Shown in pieces: positions 51,762 through 60,424 of a stretch of 64,000 nucleotides of DNA (positions are counted from its first letter, which is position 1; each line of letters opens with the position of its first letter). Location of the stretch: the NCBI GenBank assembly GCA_001730015.1, contig MDLA01000142.1, positions 62,001 to 126,000 of the forward strand. Reading direction: 5' to 3'. Below the pieces are notes generated by a model. The model was not told the DNA's origin. It ran no database searches and saw only the letters and a program-made list of their open reading frames with translations. This DNA comes from Chromatiales bacterium (ex Bugula neritina AB1). GTDB taxonomy: Bacteria; Pseudomonadota; Gammaproteobacteria; Granulosicoccales; Granulosicoccaceae. The position numbers were made by a program, and so were the translations under genes.

Positions 51762-52599
51762 CGGGTATTTTGCAGGACCGGACCATTTGAGTGGTGGTCG
51801 AGCCGATTATAAGATTGCGGATTCGCGAGTGTCCGTAAGCGCCCATAACCAGCAGATCAAAGTGTTCCTGCTCGACAGCATCGGCGATTACCGTTTCCGG
51901 CTGTCCGCGTCGCACATCCGATTCTACCTTGAATCCGGCATCATTTAATAAGGCCACAGCACCTTCGAGGCGTTTTGATGGTGATCGGCCATCGCCGACA
52001 ACAGTCAGCACCAGGCATTCAAGCCCGGTAAATACCTTGCAGGCCGCTACCCGTTCTACCGCCTTGATTGAGCTGGTACCACCGTCGAAGGCAATCAGAA
52101 CGCGTTTGACCGGTTGAAAACCGCGCGAGGCAACCAGCACCGGTTTGTGGCTGGCGCGCACGACGCGTTCGAGATTGGAGCCAAGGTGTTCCATATCAAA
52201 ATTTGAAGCTTCACCGCGTTTACCTATGCAAATCATATCTGCATTGTTTTCGAACTCTTGCAGTGTACGAATAAGCTGACCGTGACGCAGGGTGGTGGAG
52301 ATTGATTGAACTCCCGCGTCGGCAGCGCGCTGTGCGCCGTCTTCAAGAATAGCTCTGCCACGCTTGTTGATGAGCCGGGCTTTCTGACCGTCGAGTTCGG
52401 CTAGTTCTTCCAGTAGAGCCGTGCGTGCTCCCAGGCCGATACTACCGCTGAGATCAGCAGTGTCTGCCGCGCCCTCGCGTCTGCCCAGTACATGCAGCAA
52501 TTCCAGCGTTGCCTGGCAGCGGGTTGCCATCCAGGCAGCGTGGTCGCAGACGCTCTGGGAATATTTCGAACCGTCGATTAGAGCGAGAATTTTTTTCAT
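51745..52599 (-). CDS. Universal stress protein with two UspA domains
   Basis: 284 residues. Domain 1 (about 1-140) opens KKILALIDGSKYSQSVCDHAAW; domain 2 (about 150-284) opens RVLIAFDGGTSSIKAVERVA and closes LLVMGAYGHSRIRNLIIGSTT, the G-2x-G-9x-G(S/T) nucleotide-binding motif. It lies 89 bases after the SulP transporter on the same strand, an arrangement that suggests it senses energy state for that transporter. Confidence 0.93.
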   Translation of the reverse strand: MKKILALIDGSKYSQSVCDHAAWMATRCQATLELLHVLGRREGAADTADLSGSIGLGARTALLEELAELDGQKARLINKRGRAILEDGAQRAADAGVQSISTTLRHGQLIRTLQEFENNADMICIGKRGEASNFDMEHLGSNLERVVRASHKPVLVASRGFQPVKRVLIAFDGGTSSIKAVERVAACKVFTGLECLVLTVVGDGRSPSKRLEGAVALLNDAGFKVESDVRRGQPETVIADAVEQEHFDLLVMGAYGHSRIRNLIIGSTTTQMVRSCKIPVILYR

Positions 52600-52688
52600 G
52601 CTGTTGCACCGGTGGTTGAAAATTTAACGTTGGATTCAGACCTGCCGGTTTTCTGAATCTGCGGTGCCGTCTGTCGCGTGGTTTTCAC

Positions 52689-54179
52689 TCAGTGCTCCAG
52701 CATCTGTTCGAGCGCACCGGGTTTATCGTGAATACCGAGCTTATCAACAATTGTTTCGCTGGCCTTATTGAGCCCGATTATTTCCACTTCCGCTCCCTCC
52801 CGACGAAATTTCAGCACAACCATATCGAGCGCGGCAACACTGGATATATCCCAGATATGTGCTTTGCTGACATCGATAGTAACTGCTTCGAGTGCCTCTT
52901 TGAAATCAAAGGATGCATTAAAATCTTCGACGGATGCAAAAAATAACTGGCCTTCTACCAGGTACGTCCGTGTGCAGTCGTCCTCAGACAAGGTAGAGGT
53001 CACACGGAACAACTGAGCAATTTTCCAGGCAAAGAAAATTCCGGAGAACAACACACCAACCAGCACGCCAATTGCCAGGTTGTGAGTCGCTACGACAACA
53101 ATGACTGTTGCCAGCATTACGGTGGATGAGCTGCGCGGGTGTTCCTTCAGGTGCTTGATTGATGACCAGCTGAAGGTGCCGATTGATACCATGATCATTA
53201 TGGCTACAAGCGCGGCCATTGGAATCTGTTTAACCCAATCGCCAAGGAAGACGATCATGATCAATAGAAAGATTCCGGCGCACAGTGTCGATAATCGCCC
53301 ACGCCCGCCGGATTTTACGTTGATTATCGACTGGCCTATCATGGCGCAACCGGCCATTCCACCGATAAAGCCGGTTGCCGTGTTGGCGATACCCTGGCCT
53401 ATACACTCGCGATTTTTATCGCTGCTGGTGTCGGTTAGTTCGTCAATGATCGATGCAGTCATCAGGGACTCCAGTAGCCCGACGGCAGCCACAGCAGCGG
53501 AGTAGGGAAGAATGATCATCAGGGTTTCCAGCGTCAGCGGGATCTGCGGCAGTAAAAACACCGGCAGGGTTGAGGGCAGCTCACCCATATCGCCGACCGT
53601 TCGTAGATCCAGTTGCATTGCTATAGACAGGACTGTCAGCACAATGATGCAAACCAGCGGTGATGGTACCGCCTTGGTCAGCCGCGGCAGCAGGTAGATG
53701 ATCGCGAGTCCTGCGGCGACCATTACATAAGTCAGGTGCGGTACGTTGGTCAGCTCGGGCAATTGCGCCATGAATATCAGTATGGCCAGAGCGTTTACAA
53801 ACCCTGTCATTACCGAGCGTGAGATAAAACGCATGAAGTAGCCCAGCCGGAACAGGCCGGCAATAATCTGTATCAGTCCGGCCAGTACGGTGGCTGCCAG
53901 CAGATACTGTAATCCGTAGTCTTTGACCAGACTGCCCATCAGTACGGCTGTTGCCGCGGTAGCAGCCGAGATCATTCCGGGACGCCCACCGGTAATGGCG
54001 ACAATCACCGCTATCGAAAAAGAAGCGTAAAGCCCGACTTTCGGATCAACCCCGGCAATAATAGAAAATGCAATGGCTTCAGGGATCAGCGCCAGCGCGA
54101 CAACCAGCCCCGCGAGCACGTCAGCCCGAATGTTCCCCAGCCACTCTATACGCAGTTGGGATAACAGGTCAGTTCTCAA
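52689..54179 (-). CDS. SulP-family anion transporter with STAS domain
   Basis: 496 residues with about 12 membrane spans ([19 protein letters not shown] is the family start; [13 protein letters not shown] follows). A C-terminal STAS domain begins near residue 400 ([23 protein letters not shown]). Family members carry sulfate or bicarbonate, often coupled to sodium or protons. Operon partner of the universal stress protein. Sulfate uptake would fit the sulfur genes upstream, but bicarbonate is equally possible. Confidence 0.92.
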   Translation of the reverse strand: MRTDLLSQLRIEWLGNIRADVLAGLVVALALIPEAIAFSIIAGVDPKVGLYASFSIAVIVAITGGRPGMISAATAATAVLMGSLVKDYGLQYLLAATVLAGLIQIIAGLFRLGYFMRFISRSVMTGFVNALAILIFMAQLPELTNVPHLTYVMVAAGLAIIYLLPRLTKAVPSPLVCIIVLTVLSIAMQLDLRTVGDMGELPSTLPVFLLPQIPLTLETLMIILPYSAAVAAVGLLESLMTASIIDELTDTSSDKNRECIGQGIANTATGFIGGMAGCAMIGQSIINVKSGGRGRLSTLCAGIFLLIMIVFLGDWVKQIPMAALVAIMIMVSIGTFSWSSIKHLKEHPRSSSTVMLATVIVVVATHNLAIGVLVGVLFSGIFFAWKIAQLFRVTSTLSEDDCTRTYLVEGQLFFASVEDFNASFDFKEALEAVTIDVSKAHIWDISSVAALDMVVLKFRREGAEVEIIGLNKASETIVDKLGIHDKPGALEQMLEH

Positions 54180-54484
54180 TGGAAACTCCGTTGCTTGGAA
54201 AATAAATATGGAATAGAAATAACAGTCAGGCTCGGATAGCGGGTCGTGGTGTAAGGCGCCAGAATTTCGACGGCTATGCCGGCAGGAGGGGAGTTTTGGT
54301 CAAAGCAGAAATGCAGTTGTCTGCTTCAAGGCAAGAGCGCAAGTATAGCAGCCTGAGCCGCGATAAAGGCGCTTCGTGTGGTATTGGTTTTAGCTCACCG
54401 ACTTCCTGTCTGCACATATAGCCGACACTGGCTAACTTTTGGTTAAGTCGGTGTGTTGCCAGAAACGGGCCTGTTTTCAGTTAG
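54180..54484. other. Intergenic region upstream of the SulP gene
   Basis: No gene. A hairpin CCGAC/GTCGG with an inner TAAC/GTTA lies at 54422-54451. The SulP promoter should be here. Confidence 0.4.
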
Positions 54485-54647
54485 CTAGTGCCCATCCATA
54501 AACCGGGGCGTAGCGAGGATCATTCAGGTGCGAGAGATTTCGCCTACTACATGTGGGCGTTTAGTCATTCTAAATAACTACATGTGGTCGGTGAAAGATC
54601 GCGTGCTTGTATGGTACGCGTAGCGTTGGTTTATAGATGGGCACTGG
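54485..54647 (+). repeat. Nested inverted-repeat element, subfamily 1, copy 2
   Basis: 163 bp, nearly identical in layout to 8453-8614. Outer arms are CTAGTGCCCATCCATAAACC and, reversed, CCAGTGCCCATCTATAAACC. The inner arms GAGATTTCGCCTACTACATG and CATGTGGTCGGTGAAAGATC surround TTTAGTCATTCTAAA. Arm changes relative to copy 1 are often matched on the opposite side, so pairing looks maintained. Confidence 0.88.
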
Positions 54648-54714
54648 CGAGTTTCGCGGCGGAACCTCGGCTAATGTGACTGCTCCGTACAGGGGCGCTG
54701 TTGTCGGCGAGTTG

Positions 54715-55098
54715 CTAACCGGCGGGCAATGGCGTGGTTTGCCAGGCGATCATTTTCCAGTCGCCGTCCTGCATGACCCATACTTGCAGATAGCGACCTT
54801 TGAAGTCCTTTTCGGTGCCATTCACTATGACATGAATTCGCATATCGCCGTTGACGATCACGGTGTCACCAAAGCGCCGGAAGTCCCGACGAATGGGTTC
54901 CATATCCTGGTACCGGTAATAACCGCTGCGCAGGCGTTCCATATATAGCGTGCGATCTTCATCGGTACCACTGCCGTGTACATATCGCATGGTTGACCCA
55001 ATATATTGCTCTACCGCGTCGATATCGCCTTTGAGCATGGCCTGCTGGCGCTGGTTGTCGCGATCAGTGATAGTGGAGAATATCTGCTCGTCGGTCAT
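54715..55098 (-). CDS. NTF2-like (DUF4440/SnoaL-type) protein
   Basis: 127 residues. The pattern EQIFSTITDRDNQRQQAMLKGDIDAVEQYI, RYVHGSG near 38 and WVMQDGDWKMIAWQTTPL at the end is typical of the cone-shaped NTF2-like fold, used as a small-molecule binding or enzyme scaffold. It is the last gene of the molybdenum-hydroxylase operon, 113 bases after the MoaD-like gene, and may bind that enzyme's product. Confidence 0.85.
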   Translation of the reverse strand: MTDEQIFSTITDRDNQRQQAMLKGDIDAVEQYIGSTMRYVHGSGTDEDRTLYMERLRSGYYRYQDMEPIRRDFRRFGDTVIVNGDMRIHVIVNGTEKDFKGRYLQVWVMQDGDWKMIAWQTTPLPAG

Positions 55099-55211
55099 GG
55101 GTTGTTCCTGTGTTGCTCTATAAACTGATTCGATTCAATGACTGCGCCACTACAGTTTCCGCTGCAGTTGATCAGTTGCCTGGATGAAGGCTTAGATTCG
55201 GGTTGCCGCCG

Positions 55212-55457
55212 TCAGCCACCGGCGATGCGTGGCAGTAAATAAATCTCGGAATCCGGCGGCAGTTGCTGGCTCCAGTCATCCTGATAAATCACGCCGTCTA
55301 TGGAAACTGATATACCTTCTTCGATAAATGGCTGCATCAGTGGATGCTGTTCTTCCAGCTTGCGGAATAATTCTCGAATAGTGGAAGCTTCAATGGTTAT
55401 TGAAGCCGCTCCGCCCACTGAAGGACGGAGCGCTCCCCAAAGCTGTACCTTAGCCAA
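55212..55457 (-). CDS. MoaD/ThiS-like ubiquitin-fold sulfur carrier
   Basis: 81 residues if TTG 55457 is the start, eight bases after the large-subunit stop; the frame to 55511 would overlap that gene. The beta-grasp pattern (KVQLWGALRPSVGG, ISVSIDGVIYQDDW, SEIYLLPRIAGG) ends in the GG needed for thiocarboxylation. MoaD carries sulfur for molybdopterin synthesis; ThiS does so for thiazole. Located directly behind a molybdenum-hydroxylase large subunit, it may serve the cofactor of that enzyme. The usual MoaE partner is not adjacent. Confidence 0.8.
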   Translation of the reverse strand: MAKVQLWGALRPSVGGAASITIEASTIRELFRKLEEQHPLMQPFIEEGISVSIDGVIYQDDWSQQLPPDSEIYLLPRIAGG

Positions 55458-55464
55458 TTGCGTC

Positions 55465-57741
55465 TCAGGCGGTTTCTTCGCCAGCTGATTCCGCTTGCCT
55501 TTCAAGCGCATCGAGAATGCGCGGTGGTGACATCGGTACGTGTGTCATGCGAACACCGGTCGCGTTCGATACCGCATTGCCAATGGCGGCCAGTGGCGGC
55601 ACTATCGAGGTTTCTCCAACGCCGCGAATACCATAGGGATGGTTCGGGTTCGGTATTTCAAGAATCTGCGTGTCGATCATTGGCAGATCGGAACAGACAG
55701 GAATCCGGTAGTCCAGAAAGCCCGGGTTTTGCAGGCGCCCGTCTTCACCATAGATGTATTCTTCATTCAGTGCCCAGCCAATGCCCTGCGCTGCACCACC
55801 TTGAAATTGCCCTTCGACATAAGTGGGGTGAACTGCTTTGCCGGCGTCCTGAATAACGGTATAACGTACGACTCGCGTTGAACCGGTTTCCGGATCGACT
55901 TCAACATCACAGATGTGAGTAGCGAAGGAAACTCCCGCGCCATCGGCAACGATTTGCGCGTGGCCGGCAATCGGGCCGCCGGTTTTTTCAGCGCTTGCCG
56001 CGATTTCTGCTATAGATAGCGGCGCATTGTTAGTGTTGCCGCTGGCGTGCGCATGACCATCTTGCCAGCTCACGTCGGAAACCGGAATATCCCAGATTTT
56101 AGCGGCACGTGCGCACATGTCTTCTATGGCAATGCGGCATGATTTTATCGCTGACATAGAGCTTGCAAATGTGCCACGGCTGCCGTCTGTCATTTCGTTG
56201 TAACCTAGAGATCCGGTATCACCAATGACTGCTTTGACTTTTTCATAGGGAATACCCAGCTCTTCGGCGACCACCAGCGACAGTGAAGCACGCGCACCAC
56301 CGACATCTATAGTTCCGACCGTCAGTGTGGCGGTACCGTCAATTCCTATATTCAGGTTGGTGCAGGATTGACCGCCGAAATTGAACCAGAAACCGCAAGC
56401 CATACCGCGACCCTGGTTTTCACCGAGTGGTGCTTTCATGTGTGGATGATTCTGTGCGGCTTCCAGTGTCGGACCGATACCAATCGGGCCATAGACCGGG
56501 CCGTAGGATGACTGGGTGCCTTCTTTGGCTGCGTTTTTAATGCGCATTTCAACGGCATCCATGCCGATGCGCTGTGCAAGTTCGTCGATCATGCTTTCAA
56601 CAGCGAATGCCGCCATAGGCGCTGAGGGTGCGCGGTATGCCGTTGTTTTAGGCCGGTTGACAAGTACTTCCAGACCAACGGTTTTAACGTTTTCGAGGTC
56701 ATAGCAGGCAAATGCGGTCATTGCGCCCAGCATGGCCCAGGAACCACCCCAGGGGCCACTGGTGTAGCGCATTTCCGCTTCACCGGCGGTAATGATGCCA
56801 TCTTTGGTGACACCGATTTTGATATCTATAGAGGTGGCACTGGTTGGGCCGGAGGCGCGAAATACTTCTTCGCGAGTCATGACCAGTTTGACCGGGCGGT
56901 TGGCTTTACGGGACAGCGCCATTGCCACGGGCTCCAGCCAGATGTGGGTTTTACCACCGAAGCCGCCGCCAATTTCTGATGATGTCACGCGTAGTTTGGC
57001 TACATCCATGCCGAGCATTTGAGCCAACTGCTGGCGGAAGACAAAATGCCCTTGCGTGCACACCCATAGCTCACCTGTGCCATCGGGGCTGACACTGGCA
57101 ACACAGGCATGAGGTTCTATATAGCCCTGGTGCGATTGCTCGGTGCGGAAGTTGCGCTCTATAACGACATCGGCTTTATCGAAACCTGTACTTACATCGC
57201 CGTGACCGAACTCCGATCGACGCGAGATATTTGAAGGTTTGGTCGGTGCAGGATCAACGCCTTTGGTAATGCAGGAGCGCTGGATGATCGGGGCTTTTTT
57301 CCCGACAGCTTCATCGACATCGGTAACGTGCTTTAAAATTTTATACTCGACTTCGATCAGCTTCAGTGCGGCACGGGCCGTTTTTGCATCGGTTGCAGCA
57401 ACGGCGGCAACCGCGTGACCGTCGTAGAATACTTTTTTACGTGCCATGCAGTTGTCGAGGACTTCGGCGAGTTCCGCATCTTTTTTGCTGAGGTCTTTGA
57501 AGTCCTTGCTGGTTACGACTGACTTCACGCCCGGCAGCGCTTCGGCTTTGGATGTGTCGATACTTTTTATGGATGCGTGAGCGTGCGGGCTGCGCAGAAT
57601 CAGCCCCACCAGCTGGCCCGGCATGTCAAAGTCGGCGCCGTAGCGGGCACGGCCGGTTACTTTATCGATGCCATCGGGTCGAATGGGTCGGGTGCCGACG
57701 GATTTGAATTGTCGTCCGGTAAAAGGTGTTTCTTTGCCCAT
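55465..57741 (-). CDS. Molybdenum hydroxylase large subunit, CoxL/HcrA type
   Basis: 758 residues. The start VGTRPIRPDGIDKVTGRARYGADF is typical of the xanthine dehydrogenase-type large subunit. It continues with HGDVSTGFDKADVV, GGGFGGKTHIWLEP near 250, TTAYRAPSAPM near 358 (not the VAYRCSFR loop of true CO dehydrogenase), and the active-site glutamate in GVGETSIVPPLAAIGNA near 720. No signal peptide, so cytoplasmic. It probably hydroxylates an aromatic, purine or aldehyde compound. It follows the 2Fe-2S gene by four bases. Confidence 0.93.
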   Translation of the reverse strand: MGKETPFTGRQFKSVGTRPIRPDGIDKVTGRARYGADFDMPGQLVGLILRSPHAHASIKSIDTSKAEALPGVKSVVTSKDFKDLSKKDAELAEVLDNCMARKKVFYDGHAVAAVAATDAKTARAALKLIEVEYKILKHVTDVDEAVGKKAPIIQRSCITKGVDPAPTKPSNISRRSEFGHGDVSTGFDKADVVIERNFRTEQSHQGYIEPHACVASVSPDGTGELWVCTQGHFVFRQQLAQMLGMDVAKLRVTSSEIGGGFGGKTHIWLEPVAMALSRKANRPVKLVMTREEVFRASGPTSATSIDIKIGVTKDGIITAGEAEMRYTSGPWGGSWAMLGAMTAFACYDLENVKTVGLEVLVNRPKTTAYRAPSAPMAAFAVESMIDELAQRIGMDAVEMRIKNAAKEGTQSSYGPVYGPIGIGPTLEAAQNHPHMKAPLGENQGRGMACGFWFNFGGQSCTNLNIGIDGTATLTVGTIDVGGARASLSLVVAEELGIPYEKVKAVIGDTGSLGYNEMTDGSRGTFASSMSAIKSCRIAIEDMCARAAKIWDIPVSDVSWQDGHAHASGNTNNAPLSIAEIAASAEKTGGPIAGHAQIVADGAGVSFATHICDVEVDPETGSTRVVRYTVIQDAGKAVHPTYVEGQFQGGAAQGIGWALNEEYIYGEDGRLQNPGFLDYRIPVCSDLPMIDTQILEIPNPNHPYGIRGVGETSIVPPLAAIGNAVSNATGVRMTHVPMSPPRILDALERQAESAGEETA

Positions 57742-57745
57742 GGGA

Positions 57746-58219
57746 TTATGCCTTCCTCATTTGTTTTGCAGCATCTTGCACCGCTCGAACAATTTTATCG
57801 TAACCGGTGCAGCGGCATAGATTACCCGCCAGCGCATAGCGGATTTCAGTTTCTGTCGGGTCGGGGTTTTTCTCCAGCAGCACCTTGGCGGCAACCAGAA
57901 AGCCCGGCGTGCAGATGCCGCACTGCAGGGCAGCATGCTCAAGAAACTTCTGTTGCAGCGGGTGCAGTTTCCCGCCGTCGCTCATGCCTTCAACGGTTTC
58001 AATAGAGCGACCTTCGGCTTCAGCGCCGAGTACCAGACAAGAGCACACCAGTGCGCCGTCGAGTGTAATACTGCAGGCTCCGCAGTCACCGGTACCGCAG
58101 CCTTCTTTAACGCCGGTCATGGAGACACGGTTGCGTAATGCATCGAGCAGGGTTTCGTCAGCTTCGCAGGAGAAGTCGACAGCATCACCATTAATGGTGG
58201 TAGAGATCAGCATAGCCAT
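57746..58219 (-). CDS. 2Fe-2S subunit of molybdenum hydroxylase, CoxS type
   Basis: I choose ATG 58219, one base after the FAD-subunit stop; the frame to 58447 lies inside that gene. The 157-residue product has CGTGDCGACSITLDG near 42-60 for the plant-type cluster, and QCGICTPGF near 100 plus NLCRCTGYDKI near 134 for the second. It passes electrons from molybdenum to FAD. Middle gene of the L-S-M trio. Confidence 0.94.
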   Translation of the reverse strand: MAMLISTTINGDAVDFSCEADETLLDALRNRVSMTGVKEGCGTGDCGACSITLDGALVCSCLVLGAEAEGRSIETVEGMSDGGKLHPLQQKFLEHAALQCGICTPGFLVAAKVLLEKNPDPTETEIRYALAGNLCRCTGYDKIVRAVQDAAKQMRKA

Positions 58220-58220
58220 G

Positions 58221-59084
58221 TTATTTTTTTCCTCCGGCACGTGCATAGGCGCTTTCAGCGGCGCGTCTGGCCAGTACACCGGCAACCTTGGTCCGGTAGG
58301 CCACGGTGCCGCGTTTGTCGTCAATCGGGTTGCAGGCTGCAGAACAGGCGCGAGCCAGTTTTGCCAGTGCTTCATCGTCCAGGGTTGAGCCGATAATGGC
58401 TTTCGCCGCGGCGGGTACCAGAAGCGCTTTCGGTGCGACGGCACCAAGAGAGACGCGCGCTTCTTTAATGATGCCTTTGGCGCCTAGAGTCAGGTTAATA
58501 CCAGCGCTTACAACGGCGATATCCATTTCGGTGCGCGGTATAAAACGCAGATAGGCATCGGCTGATTTTGCGCTTCGCGGTGGCAATTGAATCGATTCAA
58601 CGACTTCGCCTTTTTTCAGTGATGTTTTGCCCGGGCCGGTGCCGATTTTGGCCACTTCAACTTCGCGCATGCCTTTAGGACCATGCACGATAGCAACGGC
58701 GTTTGCGGCAACCAGCGCCGGCACGCTGTCAGCGGCAGGTGAGGCATTGCAGAGATTACCAACAATGGTGCAGCGCCCCTGAATTTGATCGGAGCCGATC
58801 AGGTTGGCCGCCTCGACAACTCCGGGCCAAGCATTGCACAACGCAGCATGGGCACCGAGCGTGGCGCACGAGACAGCAGCGCCGATTTTAAAACCGGCCG
58901 AGGTTTTTTTAATCTCGTTCATGGCTTTTATGCGCTTGATATCGACGATAACATCGGGCTCGATGTATCCCCCTTTCATACGTACAAGCAGGTCTGAACC
59001 GCCTGCGAGCACGTGCACACTTCCCTTGGATTTCGCTAACAGCGCAACGGCGTCAGCGGTGTTTTCCGGAGCAAGATATTGCAA
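58221..59084 (-). CDS. FAD-binding subunit of molybdenum hydroxylase, CoxM type
   Basis: 287 residues from TTG 59084, behind AGGAAAAG. It has the FAD-binding motif VLAGGSDLLVRMKGG near residue 25 and IQGRCTIVGNLCNASPAADSVPAL near 100, which bind the flavin. The C-terminal CO-dehydrogenase flavoprotein-like domain begins near 180. First gene of the five-gene operon, in the order FAD, Fe-S, Mo, MoaD-like and NTF2-like. It would hand electrons to NAD or another acceptor. Confidence 0.93.
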   Translation of the reverse strand: MQYLAPENTADAVALLAKSKGSVHVLAGGSDLLVRMKGGYIEPDVIVDIKRIKAMNEIKKTSAGFKIGAAVSCATLGAHAALCNAWPGVVEAANLIGSDQIQGRCTIVGNLCNASPAADSVPALVAANAVAIVHGPKGMREVEVAKIGTGPGKTSLKKGEVVESIQLPPRSAKSADAYLRFIPRTEMDIAVVSAGINLTLGAKGIIKEARVSLGAVAPKALLVPAAAKAIIGSTLDDEALAKLARACSAACNPIDDKRGTVAYRTKVAGVLARRAAESAYARAGGKK

Positions 59085-59187
59085 GGTTCTTTTCCTATGG
59101 ATAATTAGCCGCTTAAGTTTGTTTCATCTGTGCTGCAGGGTCAATAGATAGTGTCTGTAGGTGGGTGTAATAAGATACTATTGCCCA

Positions 59188-59853
59188 ATGACTCTTCCGG
59201 TTCTCTATAGTTTCAGGCGCTGCCCCTATGCAATTCGCGCTCGTTTGATGCTGCTTCTGACCGGTCGGCATGTTGAGCTGCGGGAAATTCCGTTGAAGAG
59301 CAAACCGGCTGAAATGCTAGCGGCGTCGGCCAAGGGCACTGTGCCGGTGATGGTGCTGCCGGATGGCCGGGTGCTGGATGAAAGTATGGACATCATTCAC
59401 TGGGGACTGAAAAGCCACCCGGAGGCTGACGGGTTTTATGGCAGTAAAGAAGTGTATAGCAGGCAGCTGGCGTTGATCGAACGCAACGATACCGGGTTCA
59501 AGTACTGGTTAGACCGCTATAAATATCATGTCCGGTTTCCGGAGTATGACCGACTTCATTACCGAAACCACGCTGAGCAGTTTGTTGCAGAGCTGGAGTC
59601 GCATCTGAATGAAAGTGAGTATCTGTTCGGGTCAAAGCAGAAGCTTGCGGATATCGCGATTATGCCGTTTATCCGGCAATTCTCAGCTGTTGATGCGCAC
59701 TGGTTTGAAAATAGTGCCTATTCGGGTGTACGGCGCTGGTTGCATCAAATGTTGTCGAGCGAAGAGTTTTCGGTGGCGATGACAAAGCATCCTGAATGGC
59801 TTATTCAAGCTCCGGATGATTCACCGATTGTGCTGAAAATGCACATTGGGTGA
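59188..59853 (+). CDS. Glutathione S-transferase-like protein
   Basis: 221 residues from ATG 59188. The thioredoxin-like half has YSFRRCPYAIRARLML with a CxxA-type active site, GTVPVMVLPDG with the cis-proline, and LDESMDIIHW. The helical half includes KQKLADIAIMPFIRQFSAVD. Best match to the glutaredoxin-like GST group. It is divergent from the FAD-subunit gene. It probably reduces or conjugates thiols; substrate unknown. Confidence 0.9.
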   Translation: MTLPVLYSFRRCPYAIRARLMLLLTGRHVELREIPLKSKPAEMLAASAKGTVPVMVLPDGRVLDESMDIIHWGLKSHPEADGFYGSKEVYSRQLALIERNDTGFKYWLDRYKYHVRFPEYDRLHYRNHAEQFVAELESHLNESEYLFGSKQKLADIAIMPFIRQFSAVDAHWFENSAYSGVRRWLHQMLSSEEFSVAMTKHPEWLIQAPDDSPIVLKMHIG

Positions 59854-60078
59854 TGAGCGCTGTGTCGGGCACAGGGTGTTAAAAATATAACGAAGGAGCA
59901 GGCAATTCACTGATCGCCTGCGCTTGAGTATTGTTACTATCGCTGATTTTGGCAAAGCAGTATTTCAGCATTTTGCTCAGGGACCGATACTCACGGGTAG
60001 TTTTGTAGTGAGACGCGGATTTAGTGAACCGTTGGTCTTCAGAACGCCGGAATAAAATAATAAAAAAAGGATGTCGGC

Positions 60079-60369
60079 ATGCGAAAATTATTCTTCGTCT
60101 GTATTATTGTTGCTGGGTTCAGTTATTATCACAATAACGTAAATAAATTACCTATCGATCGGGTTTTTGCGCCGGTGGCTGCTGCGATTTCAGCAAATGA
60201 CTCAGCTATAAGAGACTCGGGCAAAAGTAAAGATGAAGGTTTTTTGAAGAGTTTTATGGAGTCTCCGGCAATTGTTGCGATGATCGATACCGCTGACAAG
60301 GCAGCGTACCTGAGTGGTCTGGATCATATCTTCGGCAAAAAGGGTAAGCTCGAGGATGGTGAAAAATAA
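60079..60369 (+). CDS. Small secreted or membrane-anchored hypothetical protein
   Basis: 96 residues with an N-terminal hydrophobic segment (KLFFVCIIVAGFSYY) that could be a signal or an anchor, then FAPVAAAISANDSAI and DTADKAAYLSGLDHIFGKKG. The ATG follows AAAAAAAGGATGTCGG, a fair ribosome site. I recognise no family. Confidence 0.5.
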   Translation: MRKLFFVCIIVAGFSYYHNNVNKLPIDRVFAPVAAAISANDSAIRDSGKSKDEGFLKSFMESPAIVAMIDTADKAAYLSGLDHIFGKKGKLEDGEK

Positions 60370-60424
60370 TCGCAGATTCCTATCGCTGCTATAGTCGGTT
60401 TTCGGGTATAAGGAAAGCAGTACA

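Noticed and set aside
57577..58388. Long plus-strand frames opposite the CoxS/CoxM genes
   Set aside because: They overlap genes with unmistakable iron-sulfur and FAD motifs.
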